A DNA stretch of 64,000 bases from Urinicoccus timonensis (GTDB lineage Bacteria; Bacillota; Clostridia; Tissierellales; Peptoniphilaceae), in contig NZ_OCTU01000001.1 in NCBI RefSeq assembly GCF_900232945.1, positions 243,088 to 307,087 on the forward strand, in the 5' to 3' direction. The position numbers and the translations under genes are program-made. The number at the start of each line of letters is the position of its first letter. Positions within the stretch are counted from its first letter, which is position 1. Positions 24,147-32,257 of this stretch are shown here, piece after piece. The notes under the pieces were generated by a model, which made no database searches, was not told the DNA's origin, and saw only the letters and a program-made list of their open reading frames with translations.

Positions 24147-25011
24147 GAAACTTTCCCTCTCAGAAAAAATCCGCCACTGGGTCCAAGGGCTTTTTGCCCT
24201 GACCACCAATGGTCACCTTTCCGGCTTTGTCACTGGATCCATTTACAAGGGTCCTGGCAAGCACCTTTGTGTCCCAGGGATGAATTGTTATTCTTGCCCC
24301 GGGGCCTATGGGTCCTGCCCTATTGGGTCCCTCCAGGCAGTGATGGGATCTTACAAGTACTCCTTTTCCTACTATGTCCTGGGGGTTATCCTCTTTTTCG
24401 GGGCCCTATTTGGTCGTCTGGTCTGTGGCTTCTTGTGTCCCTTTGGCCTGGTCCAAGACCTGCTCCACAAGATCCCTTCAAAGAAAATAAAAACCTTCCG
24501 GGGCGACTTTTGGCTTAGAAAGGCCAAGTACCTTATCTTACTGGTCTTTGTCTTGATTCTTCCCCTTTTTGTCACAGACTTTTTAGGCCAGGGAGCCCCT
24601 TTCTTTTGTAAGTACTTATGTCCTGTAGGGACTTTGGAAGGAGGACTTTTCCTAGTCCTCCTCCGGCCCACCATGCGGTCGGCTATTGGTTGGCTCTACC
24701 TGTGGAAAAATCTTATTTTAATCTTAGTTATTGTGGCCTCAGTCCTAATCTACCGACCTTTTTGCAAGTATATGTGTCCCCTAGGGGCCATCTACTCCTT
24801 TTTCAACCGCCACGCCCTCTTTTCCTACCATGTAGACCTGGCCTCCTGTGTTCATTGCGGAGCCTGTGCCCGGGCCTGCCAAATGAATGTCCACCCCACG
24901 GAAAATATCAATGACCCCGAGTGCATTCGCTGTGGTCGCTGTAAGTCTGTTTGTCCTAAATCTTGTATTGACAGGGGATTTTTCCTGAAAGAAAAAAGTC
25001 CCCAAAAGTAA
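24139..25011 (+). CDS. NapH-like membrane polyferredoxin (4Fe-4S protein)
   Basis: 290 residues; the TTG start at 24139 overlaps the microprotein stop and is the earliest reasonable start. N-terminal cysteines C44, C50, C53, C60; then membrane segments with three CxxxCP motifs (96-100, 157-161, 209-213) as in NapH/RnfB-like electron carriers; then two ferredoxin-type clusters (C237/240/243/247 and C262/265/268/272). It likely moves low-potential electrons at the membrane. The partner is suggested by the operon: a TlpA-like lipoprotein and a CxxC microprotein instead of a nitrate reductase. Confidence 0.85.
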   Translation: MDKKLSLSEKIRHWVQGLFALTTNGHLSGFVTGSIYKGPGKHLCVPGMNCYSCPGAYGSCPIGSLQAVMGSYKYSFSYYVLGVILFFGALFGRLVCGFLCPFGLVQDLLHKIPSKKIKTFRGDFWLRKAKYLILLVFVLILPLFVTDFLGQGAPFFCKYLCPVGTLEGGLFLVLLRPTMRSAIGWLYLWKNLILILVIVASVLIYRPFCKYMCPLGAIYSFFNRHALFSYHVDLASCVHCGACARACQMNVHPTENINDPECIRCGRCKSVCPKSCIDRGFFLKEKSPQK

Positions 25012-25021
25012 AGGAGGTCCC

Positions 25022-25696
25022 ATGCGTTTACTTGTAGTTGAAGATGAAGTCACTCTTTGTAAGACCATAGCCAAGGGGCTCCACCTCAGTGGCTACGAGG
25101 TGGACCAGGCCTATGATGGCCTATCTGCCCTGGACAAGGTCCTGACCGAATCCTATGACCTGGTGCTTTTGGACCTGTCCCTACCCAAAATGGATGGTAT
25201 GGACCTTTTAAGCCACTTCCGGGAAAGGGACCAAACCACACCAGTTTTGATCCTGTCGGCCCGGAGCCAAATTGAAGACAAGGTTCAAGGATTGGACCAG
25301 GGGGCCAACGACTACTTAACCAAGCCCTTTTCTTTTGATGAATTGGAAGCCCGGGTCCGGAGCCTAACCCGTCGAAAGTTCAAGCAAGAAGACCCCCTTT
25401 TAGTCTGTGGAGACCTTTCTTTTGACACCCTGTCTCGGACAGCCAAGGCCAAGGGCCAGGTCCTCAAGCTCACCCGCAAAGAAGCAGGTATTCTAGAATA
25501 CCTCCTCTTACACCAGGGGTCTATTGTCAGCCAGGAAGACCTCATTAGCCATATTTGGGACGAAAATGTGGACCCCTTTTCGAATTCCATCCGGGTCCAC
25601 ATGTCCTCCCTAAGGAAAAAAATTCGCCAGGTCCTCCAAACTGACCCCATTCGAAATAAAATCGGTCAAGGATATGTATTGGAAGAAAAACAATGA
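25022..25696 (+). CDS. OmpR/PhoB-family response regulator
   Basis: 224 residues. The receiver domain (1-115) has acidic pocket E7/D8, phospho-acceptor D51 (LLDLSLP), and a conserved Lys in YLTKPF. The winged-helix domain (about 128-222) contains LTRKEAGILEYLLLHQG and the IRVHMSSLRKKI recognition region. AGGAGG precedes the start, and the stop overlaps the kinase start by 4 bases. Candidate activator of its own operon through the 11-bp repeats at 22793-22810. Confidence 0.93.
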   Translation: MRLLVVEDEVTLCKTIAKGLHLSGYEVDQAYDGLSALDKVLTESYDLVLLDLSLPKMDGMDLLSHFRERDQTTPVLILSARSQIEDKVQGLDQGANDYLTKPFSFDELEARVRSLTRRKFKQEDPLLVCGDLSFDTLSRTAKAKGQVLKLTRKEAGILEYLLLHQGSIVSQEDLISHIWDENVDPFSNSIRVHMSSLRKKIRQVLQTDPIRNKIGQGYVLEEKQ

Positions 25697-26820
25697 AAAA
25701 ACCTCTTTCCCTTAAAATGCGCTTTGCCCTGATCCTGGGTCTTATGATCCTGGCCACAGGCATTGCCAGTTATTTTTTACAAAAACATGCCATTAACCAG
25801 GAGCTCAACCTCCTCCAGGAAAAAATTATGGACCAAATCCTAAAAGACCAGGTCAAAGACATGGGCCAGACCCTGATTATTGTTCCTGAAGTTAAGGAGC
25901 TCTTTCAAGGAGCCCAGGAAAAGGTCCAAATCCAAGCCACCTTGTCCACCCTCTTGGTGGTGGTCCTAGGGAGCCTGGCCACCTACTTCCTGGCCCGGAG
26001 GAGCCTAAAACCCTTGGAAAGGCTTATTGACCATATGAAGGACCGGGAGATGAAAAACCTGTCCAAACCCCTGCCCAGCCAGGGCCTGCCTGGAGAAATT
26101 GCCGATTTGACCCAATCCTACAACCACCTTTTAAAGAGGTTGGATGGGGTCTTCCAACAGCAAAGGCAATTTTCTGCTGCAGCGGCCCATGAGCTCAAGA
26201 CTCCCTTGGCCGTTTTACAGACCAGGCTGGACGTTTTTAACAAGCTGGAAAACCACCAGGAAAGTGACTATGAAGAAATCCTTTCCGACATCCAAGACCA
26301 GGTCCAAAGGATGACCCAGCTGGTCAACCACCTCTTGACCCTTATGGATACAGAAAATTTGGAAAAAAATGACCTGGTAGACCTCTATGATCTTTTTGAC
26401 GAAGTCTTTTGTGACCTTATGCCCTTGGCAGAAAAAACAGGACTTTGTCTCCAATTAGAAGGAGACCATGCCCAGGTTTATGCCAATGACCTTCTTCTTT
26501 ACCAGGCTCTCTACAATTTGGTGGAAAATGCCATTAAATACAACAAGCCCGGTGGGTCTGTCCTGGCCCGAGTCAAGGAGGACCAAGACCAGGTCCTGGT
26601 TTCTGTTAAAGATATGGGCATCGGCCTGGCTCCTGAGTCCATCCGAGAAATTTTTACTCCCTTTTACCGGGTGGACCCTTCCAGGAGCCGGAAACTTGGA
26701 GGCGCTGGCCTGGGCCTGAGCCTGGTCAAGCACATTCTTGACCTCCACCAGGCCACCATCTCCATTGATAGTCAGCTAGGGTCTTATACTGAGTTTACTA
26801 TCCATCTTCCAAAAAAATAA
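25693..26820 (+). CDS. Sensor histidine kinase of the TlpA operon
   Basis: 375 residues. Two membrane helices (about 11-28 and 85-101) enclose a short extracytoplasmic loop of about 55 residues, followed by a HAMP-like region, an HisKA domain with H166 in AAAAHELKTPL, and an HATPase domain (NLVENAIKYN, DMGIGL, GGAGLGLSLVKHI). There is no PAS. The small sensor loop argues for sensing a membrane partner or simple cue rather than a bulky ligand. Pairs with the preceding regulator. Confidence 0.92.
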   Translation: MKKPLSLKMRFALILGLMILATGIASYFLQKHAINQELNLLQEKIMDQILKDQVKDMGQTLIIVPEVKELFQGAQEKVQIQATLSTLLVVVLGSLATYFLARRSLKPLERLIDHMKDREMKNLSKPLPSQGLPGEIADLTQSYNHLLKRLDGVFQQQRQFSAAAAHELKTPLAVLQTRLDVFNKLENHQESDYEEILSDIQDQVQRMTQLVNHLLTLMDTENLEKNDLVDLYDLFDEVFCDLMPLAEKTGLCLQLEGDHAQVYANDLLLYQALYNLVENAIKYNKPGGSVLARVKEDQDQVLVSVKDMGIGLAPESIREIFTPFYRVDPSRSRKLGGAGLGLSLVKHILDLHQATISIDSQLGSYTEFTIHLPKK

Positions 26821-26827
26821 GTTAAGC

Positions 26828-26858
26828 AAAAAGAATGCCTCAGTGGCATTCTTTTTTT
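26828..26858 (+). terminator. Intrinsic terminator of the TlpA/TCS operon
   Basis: AAAAAGAATGCC-TCAGT-GGCATTCTTTTTTT, a 12-bp stem with a T7 run. Confidence 0.9.
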
Positions 26859-26894
26859 AGCTATTTTAATAATTTTTTTCAAAATTAAGGATTG

Positions 26895-26923
26895 TTTGTC
26901 CCACAAATGGGGTAAAATTACCC
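26895..26923. promoter_or_regulatory. Paired inverted repeats upstream of the NADH oxidase
   Basis: TTTGT-CCC-ACAAA (26895-26907) is followed by GGGTAA-AA-TTACCC (26910-26923), the latter covering a -10-like TAAAAT. Either could be an operator for a redox regulator; the spacing does not match the Rex consensus. Confidence 0.4.
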
Positions 26924-27006
26924 TAGAATTATCTTTTTTATAGGCTGACTTTTAGGCCAATATCTAATCATTGAACCTATTTATTTTGTAAAGGAGTTTT
27001 ATTATT

Positions 27007-28350
27007 ATGAGTAAGATTGTTTTAATTGGGGCCAACCATGCTGGTACGGCCTGTGCCAATACCATTTTGGATCATTACCCTGAAAACGAACTCGTTATCT
27101 TTGACCAAAATGACAATATTTCCTTTCTAAGCTGTGGGATGGCCCTTTGGATTGGTAGACAAATTAAAAGTCCCGACGGACTTTTCTATTCTTCCAAGGC
27201 CATCTTGGAAAACAAGGGGGCCAAGGTTCACCTGGAAACCCCTGTGGAATCCATTGACTATGACAAAAAAATTGTCTATGCCCTGGACAAAAATGGGCAA
27301 AAAATTGCTGAATCCTATGACAAGTTGGTTTTAGCCACAGGATCCAAACCCATTATCCCCCCTCTAAAAGGGCTAGACCTGGAAAACATTCAAAAAGTGA
27401 AGCGCTTCCAAGATGCCAAGGAAGTGATTGACAAGATTGAAAATGACTATGGTCGGACCATGGAGAATGTTGTGGTCGTCGGAGCTGGCTATATTGGAGT
27501 AGAATTGGCCGAAGCCTTTAAACGCCTAGGCTACCATACCACCATGATTACCCAACCTGACCGGGTTTTAAATACCTACTATGACAAGCCCTTTACCGAT
27601 GCCATGGAAGACAATCTCCGGTCCCACCGGGTTGATGTCCGTTTAAGTGAAAATGTCCTGGCCTTTGAGGGGAAAAATAAGGTTTCCAAGGTCGTAACGG
27701 ACAAGGGAAGCTATCCCTGTGATATGGCCTTGATTTGCTGTGGCTTCCTGCCCAATACAGACCTGGTCCAAGGCCACCTGGACCTGGGAGTCAAGGGAGC
27801 CATCTTAACAGACAAGCACCAAGCCACCTCAGACCCCAATGTCTATGCCATTGGCGACTGTACCACCATCTTTAGTAATGTCATCGATGACTATGACTAC
27901 ATCGCCCTGGCTTCCAACGCCGTAAGGTCCGGAATTGTTGCCGGCCACAATGTCTGTGGCAACCCCATTGAAGCCAACGGAGTCCAAGGGTCCAATGGGA
28001 TCAAAATCTTTGACCTATCCATGGTCTCCACAGGAGTTACTGTGGAAAGGGCTCAAGCCTTGGGAATGGACGTCCTCTATACAGACTTTAAGGCCCTACA
28101 AAAACCTGAATTTATCAAGGAAGACAACTATGAAGTTACCATCCGGATTGTCTATGATAAAAATACCCGTCAAATCAAGGGGGCCCAACTCATGTCCAAG
28201 TATGATATGTCCATGATGATCCACATGTTCAGCCTGGCCATCCAAGAAAAAGTCACCATTGACCGCCTGTCCTTAACCGACTTTTTCTTCCTGCCCCACT
28301 ACAACCAACCCTACAACTATATCACCATGGCAGCCCTGTCTGCGGATTAA
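27007..28350 (+). CDS. NADH oxidase / CoA-disulfide reductase family flavoprotein
   Basis: 447 residues. FAD-binding GANHAGTACAN near residue 8, the single redox cysteine in FLSCGMALW (C44), the NADH site VVGAGYIGVELAEAF (about 159-173) and the YAIGDCTTI FAD loop are present, with the C-terminal dimerisation domain. One active cysteine fits water-forming NADH oxidases (NoxE-like) or CoA-disulfide reductases; the sequence alone does not separate them. With the flavodiiron protein it gives two O2-consuming routes. Monocistronic with a terminator. Confidence 0.88.
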   Translation: MSKIVLIGANHAGTACANTILDHYPENELVIFDQNDNISFLSCGMALWIGRQIKSPDGLFYSSKAILENKGAKVHLETPVESIDYDKKIVYALDKNGQKIAESYDKLVLATGSKPIIPPLKGLDLENIQKVKRFQDAKEVIDKIENDYGRTMENVVVVGAGYIGVELAEAFKRLGYHTTMITQPDRVLNTYYDKPFTDAMEDNLRSHRVDVRLSENVLAFEGKNKVSKVVTDKGSYPCDMALICCGFLPNTDLVQGHLDLGVKGAILTDKHQATSDPNVYAIGDCTTIFSNVIDDYDYIALASNAVRSGIVAGHNVCGNPIEANGVQGSNGIKIFDLSMVSTGVTVERAQALGMDVLYTDFKALQKPEFIKEDNYEVTIRIVYDKNTRQIKGAQLMSKYDMSMMIHMFSLAIQEKVTIDRLSLTDFFFLPHYNQPYNYITMAALSAD

Positions 28351-28368
28351 AAATGGTCTAAAAAGAAG

Positions 28369-28402
28369 AAAAACCAGGAAGTTTCCACTTCCCGGTTTTT
28401 TT
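28369..28402 (+). terminator. Intrinsic terminator of the NADH oxidase gene
   Basis: CCAGGAAGT-TTCC-ACTTCCCGG with one internal mismatch and a T7 run. Confidence 0.82.
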
Positions 28403-28458
28403 ATGCTTTCGAGTCTTTTATACAAGTATCCCCTTGAGGTCTAGGACACCCTAGCTCC

Positions 28459-28560
28459 TCAATTTTTTGTAGGCAAACAAGCCCAAAAAACAGTGGCCCA
28501 GTAGGCCCCCTCAGCCAAAAAGACCATCCAGAGGATGTCTCCTAGATGGGGCTTGTTCAT
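28459..28560 (-). CDS. Tiny membrane ORF (33 residues), second of a pair
   Basis: 33 residues, largely one hydrophobic segment (GDILWMVFLAEGAYWATVFW). Its ATG overlaps the stop of the 28-residue ORF before it (ATGA), and it has no ribosome site of its own, so it would depend on coupling. It may be the second half of a formerly continuous small membrane protein. Function unknown. Confidence 0.35.
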   Translation of the reverse strand: MNKPHLGDILWMVFLAEGAYWATVFWACLPTKN

Positions 28561-28643
28561 CTTGTATTGCAAAAATACAGGACAAGCAGGGCCAAAAGAC
28601 CTTTGATGTTGAGGATAAAAGCCCTTTTTAAACTTGTCTTCAT
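28557..28643 (-). CDS. Tiny membrane ORF (28 residues), first of a pair
   Basis: 28 residues: basic start, then a hydrophobic helix (GLLALLVLYFC). GGAG lies 6 bases before this ATG. A 62-residue frame from the preceding ATG (28647) would have only about 2 bases to that site and yields a less protein-like sequence, so this start is preferred. Either a true pair of overlapping microproteins or a frameshifted gene. Confidence 0.35.
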   Translation of the reverse strand: MKTSLKRAFILNIKGLLALLVLYFCNTR

Positions 28644-28720
28644 ACATATCTCCTTTAACTCAATATAGCCCTTCCGCCTTCCACAAATAGTCTGGACCCA
28701 AGATAGTCCTCTTTTATGCC

Positions 28721-29422
28721 TTAAAAGGTATCTTTTTTCTTGCGGAAGGCAATAAATTCATCTAAATCCTTGGCCAAGAAGAAGGGGTTAATCCTTCTCT
28801 CTTCCCCTATAGTGGTGGGGAGGGTATTTTTCCCTTCTTGTCTTTGGTCCCGGACCTCTTCTAGGGCCTGGTCGATTTCTAAACTCCCAGGAAAGAGGCT
28901 CTTGGCAAAGCGTAAATTTTCCAAGGAATACTCGTGGGCTGGATAGACCAAGGTGTCGTCGGGCAGGTCCTTAAAGACCTCCAGGGTGTCGTATTGGGCC
29001 CGGTAGTCTCCGGTAAAGACCCGGCCGCAACCAGCCTTAAAAAGAGCATCTCCTGGAAATAAATGTCCCTGCCAGAGGTAGGATACTCCAGCCTCTGTGT
29101 GACCAGGACTGGCCAAGACGGCTATCTCTTGGTTAAAGACCTTTACTAGGTCCCCATCCTTGACGCAAGTGTCATTGAGGTCTCTTGTTTCCCAGGGCCC
29201 ATAGACCCTAAGATCCGGCAGGGCTTCTTTTAACTCTTCCAGGCCCCCGGTGTGGTCTAAGTGGTGGTGGGTCAAAAGAACCACACTTTCCTTGACTTCC
29301 TTGTCTTTTAAAAAATCCAGAACCGGCAAGGCTTGGCCCGGATCAATGAAAATACGGCCCTGGTCCAAGTCAATGGACCAAATATAATTGTCTTCCATGG
29401 CCGGAATGGCATAAATCTTCAT
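28721..29422 (-). CDS. Hydroxyacylglutathione hydrolase-like metallo-hydrolase (glyoxalase II)
   Basis: 233 residues from the ATG at 29422, with AGGAGG 7 bases upstream; the longer frame from 29455 has no site. The metallo-beta-lactamase motif THHHLDHTGG (metal ligands) is followed by SPGHTEAGVSYLW, LFPGDALFKAGCGRVFTGD and YPAHEYSLENLRFA, which is characteristic of GloB. It would hydrolyse S-lactoyl thiols in methylglyoxal detoxification; the thiol in this organism may not be glutathione. Confidence 0.87.
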   Translation of the reverse strand: MKIYAIPAMEDNYIWSIDLDQGRIFIDPGQALPVLDFLKDKEVKESVVLLTHHHLDHTGGLEELKEALPDLRVYGPWETRDLNDTCVKDGDLVKVFNQEIAVLASPGHTEAGVSYLWQGHLFPGDALFKAGCGRVFTGDYRAQYDTLEVFKDLPDDTLVYPAHEYSLENLRFAKSLFPGSLEIDQALEEVRDQRQEGKNTLPTTIGEERRINPFFLAKDLDEFIAFRKKKDTF

Positions 29423-29455
29423 GGTCTTTCCTCCTTTACCCCTTATATACCCCAT

Positions 29456-30457
29456 TTACAGATTTTTATGAAGGTGGTCATGGTGGTTTCCACTTAAATA
29501 GTGTTTGTGGCTATGGCTGTGGACCAGGGTTTTTTTGACAATATGGCCATGGTTATAGCTATAAATGACATGGCTATGTTGGTGGCTATGGGCCCTTTTC
29601 ATGGTATCTGCCACCACCAGAATCGAGGCCAGAACCATAATGGCCAGGGCTATTAAGAATTGTCCACTGAGGCCTTCTTTTAAAAAGATTATCGACAGGA
29701 GGACTGCCACAAAGGGCGCGACTGAATACCAGGCCGAAGTCTTGGCAGCTCCAATAACGTCTTGGGCTCGGATATAGAAGAAGATGCTCAAGCCATAGGC
29801 CAGAAAACCCAAGACCATAATTTTACACAAGTCTCCCAGGCCAGGAAGGGTCTCTCCAGCCACCAGGGCAATGATGATGGACCCCAGGCCGGAACAAATC
29901 CCCTTAATCATGACAATTTCAAAGGTATTTTTATGGGCAATCTTCCGAGTGCAGTTATTTTCAAAGCCCCAGGACAGGCCCGCCAAGAGGACCAGGATAG
30001 ACCCCTTGGAAAATTCCAGGCTTTGGGCTCCTTCAAAGGACAAAATCCCACTGGCCAGGGTCATGAGAAAGATGGCCAGGGCCAAGAGACCGGAAATCTT
30101 TTCGCCAAAGACCATCCAGGCAATCAAGCTGGTGGCTACAATTTCAAAATTATTCAATAGGGAGGCATTGGCTGACTTTGTCCAAACCAGACCCATCATC
30201 AATAAAATAGGGGCCAGGATGTCCAAAACTACCATCCCCAAGGTGTAGGGTAAGTCCTCTCGGTCTAGCAAGTCCTCCTTATCTTTGTCGTAAAATAGGT
30301 AGATGAGCCCGATGCCAAGGCCGGCTCCCAGGTATAAAAACCCCGCCATGGTCATGGGGCCTATGGCCTGTAAAAAAACCTTGGACAGGGGGATATTTAA
30401 GGCATAGAGACAGGCAGCCAAAAGGGCTTGGCCTGTAGCTTTTATCTTCTTATTCAT
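29456..30457 (-). CDS. EamA/DMT-family transporter with histidine-rich tail
   Basis: 333 residues with ten membrane segments in two EamA repeats (about 8-140 and 150-285). The cytoplasmic-side tail from about residue 290 is rich in His: HSHQHSH, YNHGH, HSHSHKHYL, NHHDHLH. Histidine tails of this sort bind metal ions in other carriers, so metal transport or sensing is possible; EamA proteins otherwise export amino acids, sugars or nucleotides. Directly upstream of the glyoxalase gene on the same strand. Confidence 0.8.
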   Translation of the reverse strand: MNKKIKATGQALLAACLYALNIPLSKVFLQAIGPMTMAGFLYLGAGLGIGLIYLFYDKDKEDLLDREDLPYTLGMVVLDILAPILLMMGLVWTKSANASLLNNFEIVATSLIAWMVFGEKISGLLALAIFLMTLASGILSFEGAQSLEFSKGSILVLLAGLSWGFENNCTRKIAHKNTFEIVMIKGICSGLGSIIIALVAGETLPGLGDLCKIMVLGFLAYGLSIFFYIRAQDVIGAAKTSAWYSVAPFVAVLLSIIFLKEGLSGQFLIALAIMVLASILVVADTMKRAHSHQHSHVIYSYNHGHIVKKTLVHSHSHKHYLSGNHHDHLHKNL

Positions 30458-30530
30458 AAACCGTTTCCCTTCTATTCTTCTCTATATAGTATAATATAAA
30501 ATAAGAAATTATCCTAGAAAGGAAATAACC

Positions 30531-31061
30531 ATGTACCAGTTTATTTACCAATCCCCCCTGGGCCCCATGGTCCTTTTGGGCCAGGATGGAGCCCTCTCTT
30601 CTATTTACTTTTTAGATGGCCAAACGCCCCCCTCCTATCCAGAAAAAGAAAGTCCCGACCTCCAAGCCGGTGCCCTCTGGCTTAGGGCCTATTTCCAGGG
30701 AGACCCCCTGGACTTGGATGGCCTCCCCTTGGCCCCCCAAGGGACCCCCTTCCAAAGGGATGTTTGGACTCTTTTAAGGGAGATCCCCTATGGCCAGGTT
30801 ACCAGCTATGGCGTCCTGGCCCGGGTCCTGGCCAAGAAATATGGACGGGAAAAAATGTCTGCCCGGGCTGTAGGAGCTGCCTTGGCCAAAAATCCCCTGG
30901 CTATTGTCCTGCCCTGCCACCGGGTCTTGGATGGAAAAAACTTCCTCCGGGGCTATGCCTGGGGACTGGAAAGAAAAAAAGCTCTTTTGAAAGGCGAGGG
31001 CCTAAAGATTATCCAAAACAAGGTCATCCAGCCTTCTTTTGCCCTCTTTAAAGGTCTCTAA
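30531..31061 (+). CDS. ogt: Methylated-DNA-protein-cysteine methyltransferase
   Basis: Suicide repair protein for O6-alkylguanine. 176 residues: PFQRDVWTLLREIPYGQVTSY leads to the winged-helix DNA site, RAVGAALAKNPLAIVLPCHRV carries the arginine finger and the acceptor cysteine in PCHRV. AAGGAA precedes the start. Monocistronic with its own terminator. With the 3-methyladenine glycosylase at 7 kb it covers the two main alkylation lesions. Confidence 0.93.
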   Translation: MYQFIYQSPLGPMVLLGQDGALSSIYFLDGQTPPSYPEKESPDLQAGALWLRAYFQGDPLDLDGLPLAPQGTPFQRDVWTLLREIPYGQVTSYGVLARVLAKKYGREKMSARAVGAALAKNPLAIVLPCHRVLDGKNFLRGYAWGLERKKALLKGEGLKIIQNKVIQPSFALFKGL

Positions 31062-31070
31062 ATTGATATA

Positions 31071-31101
31071 GAAAAACAGAAAGACCTTGCTTCTGTTTTT
31101 C
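31071..31101 (+). terminator. Intrinsic terminator after ogt
   Basis: GAAAAACAGAA pairs with TTCTGTTTTTC around a 9-base loop, followed by TTC and a T-run. Confidence 0.8.
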
Positions 31102-31223
31102 TTCTTTTGTCAAATAAAATCCTTAAAAATTTAAGGTCAAAAGCATTATTTTCTCCCAGGGTCTTGGACAACGGGGCATTATTGTGTAAGATGGTAGTAG
31201 AAAAAAAGAAAGAGGAAAAGGCT

Positions 31224-31670
31224 ATGGAAAGAAGGCGGCAAAAAATCAGTAAAAAAAAGAGACAGCAAAAGATGCGAAGAAGGCGTCTTTTGTTTTTCTG
31301 TCTTTTTTTCTTTGCTTGTTATTTGATTCATGGCCTTTGGGTTGCCAAATACCGCTTGGTTGACCTGGATATGGATGACCTGGTGGCTGTAGACCTCTAC
31401 CTCATGCCAGACCAACAGCTGGTCCATGTGGACAATAAAAAGGACCTGGTCTGGATTGGAAAAAAGGTCAGAAAATTTTCCGGCCATCCAAAAGACCTCC
31501 AGGGGCAAGCTGGAGGCCAGGTTCGTTTTATCCACTTGTATCTAAACCAAAAAGACCCCATCGAGCTTTCCCAAACTGGCAACCAAATTGCCATAAATGG
31601 CAAGTGGTATTCTGTCAAAAAAATGGATCTTTACCGGATGGACCAGATTTTTTCTGCCTATTTTAAATAA
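31224..31670 (+). CDS. Membrane-anchored protein of unknown function
   Basis: 148 residues from the ATG at 31224 (GAGGAAAAGG upstream); a longer frame from 31107 runs back through the ogt terminator and is unlikely. A very basic N-terminus (residues 1-24, mostly R/K/Q) leads into one membrane helix (about 25-45, LLFFCLFFFACYLIHGLWV), then about 100 residues outside with no recognised domain. The stop abuts the convergent acetyltransferase stop. Confidence 0.55.
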   Translation: MERRRQKISKKKRQQKMRRRRLLFFCLFFFACYLIHGLWVAKYRLVDLDMDDLVAVDLYLMPDQQLVHVDNKKDLVWIGKKVRKFSGHPKDLQGQAGGQVRFIHLYLNQKDPIELSQTGNQIAINGKWYSVKKMDLYRMDQIFSAYFK

Positions 31671-32177
31671 TTAAAGGTCTGGTGTCCCCATGGCCTTAAG
31701 GTCTTCTCCATCTAGGCGAAAGATAACCCATTCTGTGTGGTCATCGGCTCCTAGGCTCTTATAGAGTTCATAGGAGGGGGTGTTGGTCTTGAGGCAGGTC
31801 CACTCAAAGCGGCGGCAATCTTTTTCCAAGGCATGTTTGGCCATAAAGGACAGACACTTTCTTCCATATCCCCGACCCCGGTATTGGGGGTCAATGTAGA
31901 GGTCTTCTAAGTAAAGGCCCGGTCGACCTTCAAAGGTAGAAAAGTTGTAGAAAAAGATAAAGTAGCCAATGGCCTTGCCCTTGTAAAGGGGTAGGTACAT
32001 GTGGGCCGTTTTTTCCTCAAAGAGGGATTTTTCCAAAATTTCCTCTGTGGCCTTGACGTCCTTTAAGAGGTCCTCGTATTGGGCCAGGTCCTTGATGAGG
32101 GAGAGGATAGTAGGAATGTCCCCTCTTTCTGCCTTGCGAATGCTAAAGTCTTCTAACGATGTTTGTATGATATCCAT
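31671..32177 (-). CDS. GNAT-family N-acetyltransferase
   Basis: 168 residues from the ATG at 32177 (AGGAGG 6 bases upstream). The acetyl-CoA loop is LYIDPQYRGRGYGRKCLSFM, and FEWTCLKTNTPSYELYKSLGA is typical of diamine/spermidine acetyltransferases and thialysine acetyltransferase relatives. It probably acetylates a small amine; the substrate is not provable. Confidence 0.85.
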   Translation of the reverse strand: MDIIQTSLEDFSIRKAERGDIPTILSLIKDLAQYEDLLKDVKATEEILEKSLFEEKTAHMYLPLYKGKAIGYFIFFYNFSTFEGRPGLYLEDLYIDPQYRGRGYGRKCLSFMAKHALEKDCRRFEWTCLKTNTPSYELYKSLGADDHTEWVIFRLDGEDLKAMGTPDL

Positions 32178-32225
32178 AGCTACCTCCTGATTTTGATGAA
32201 TCATCTTGTTTGGTCTATATACCCT

Positions 32226-32257
32226 AAAAAGAAGTCCCCTAACAGGACTTCTTTTTT
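32226..32257 (-). terminator. Intrinsic terminator of the MATE gene
   Basis: AAGAAGTCC-CCTAACA-GGACTTCTT with A/T-runs on both sides; it overlaps the last codon of the MATE gene. Confidence 0.85.
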
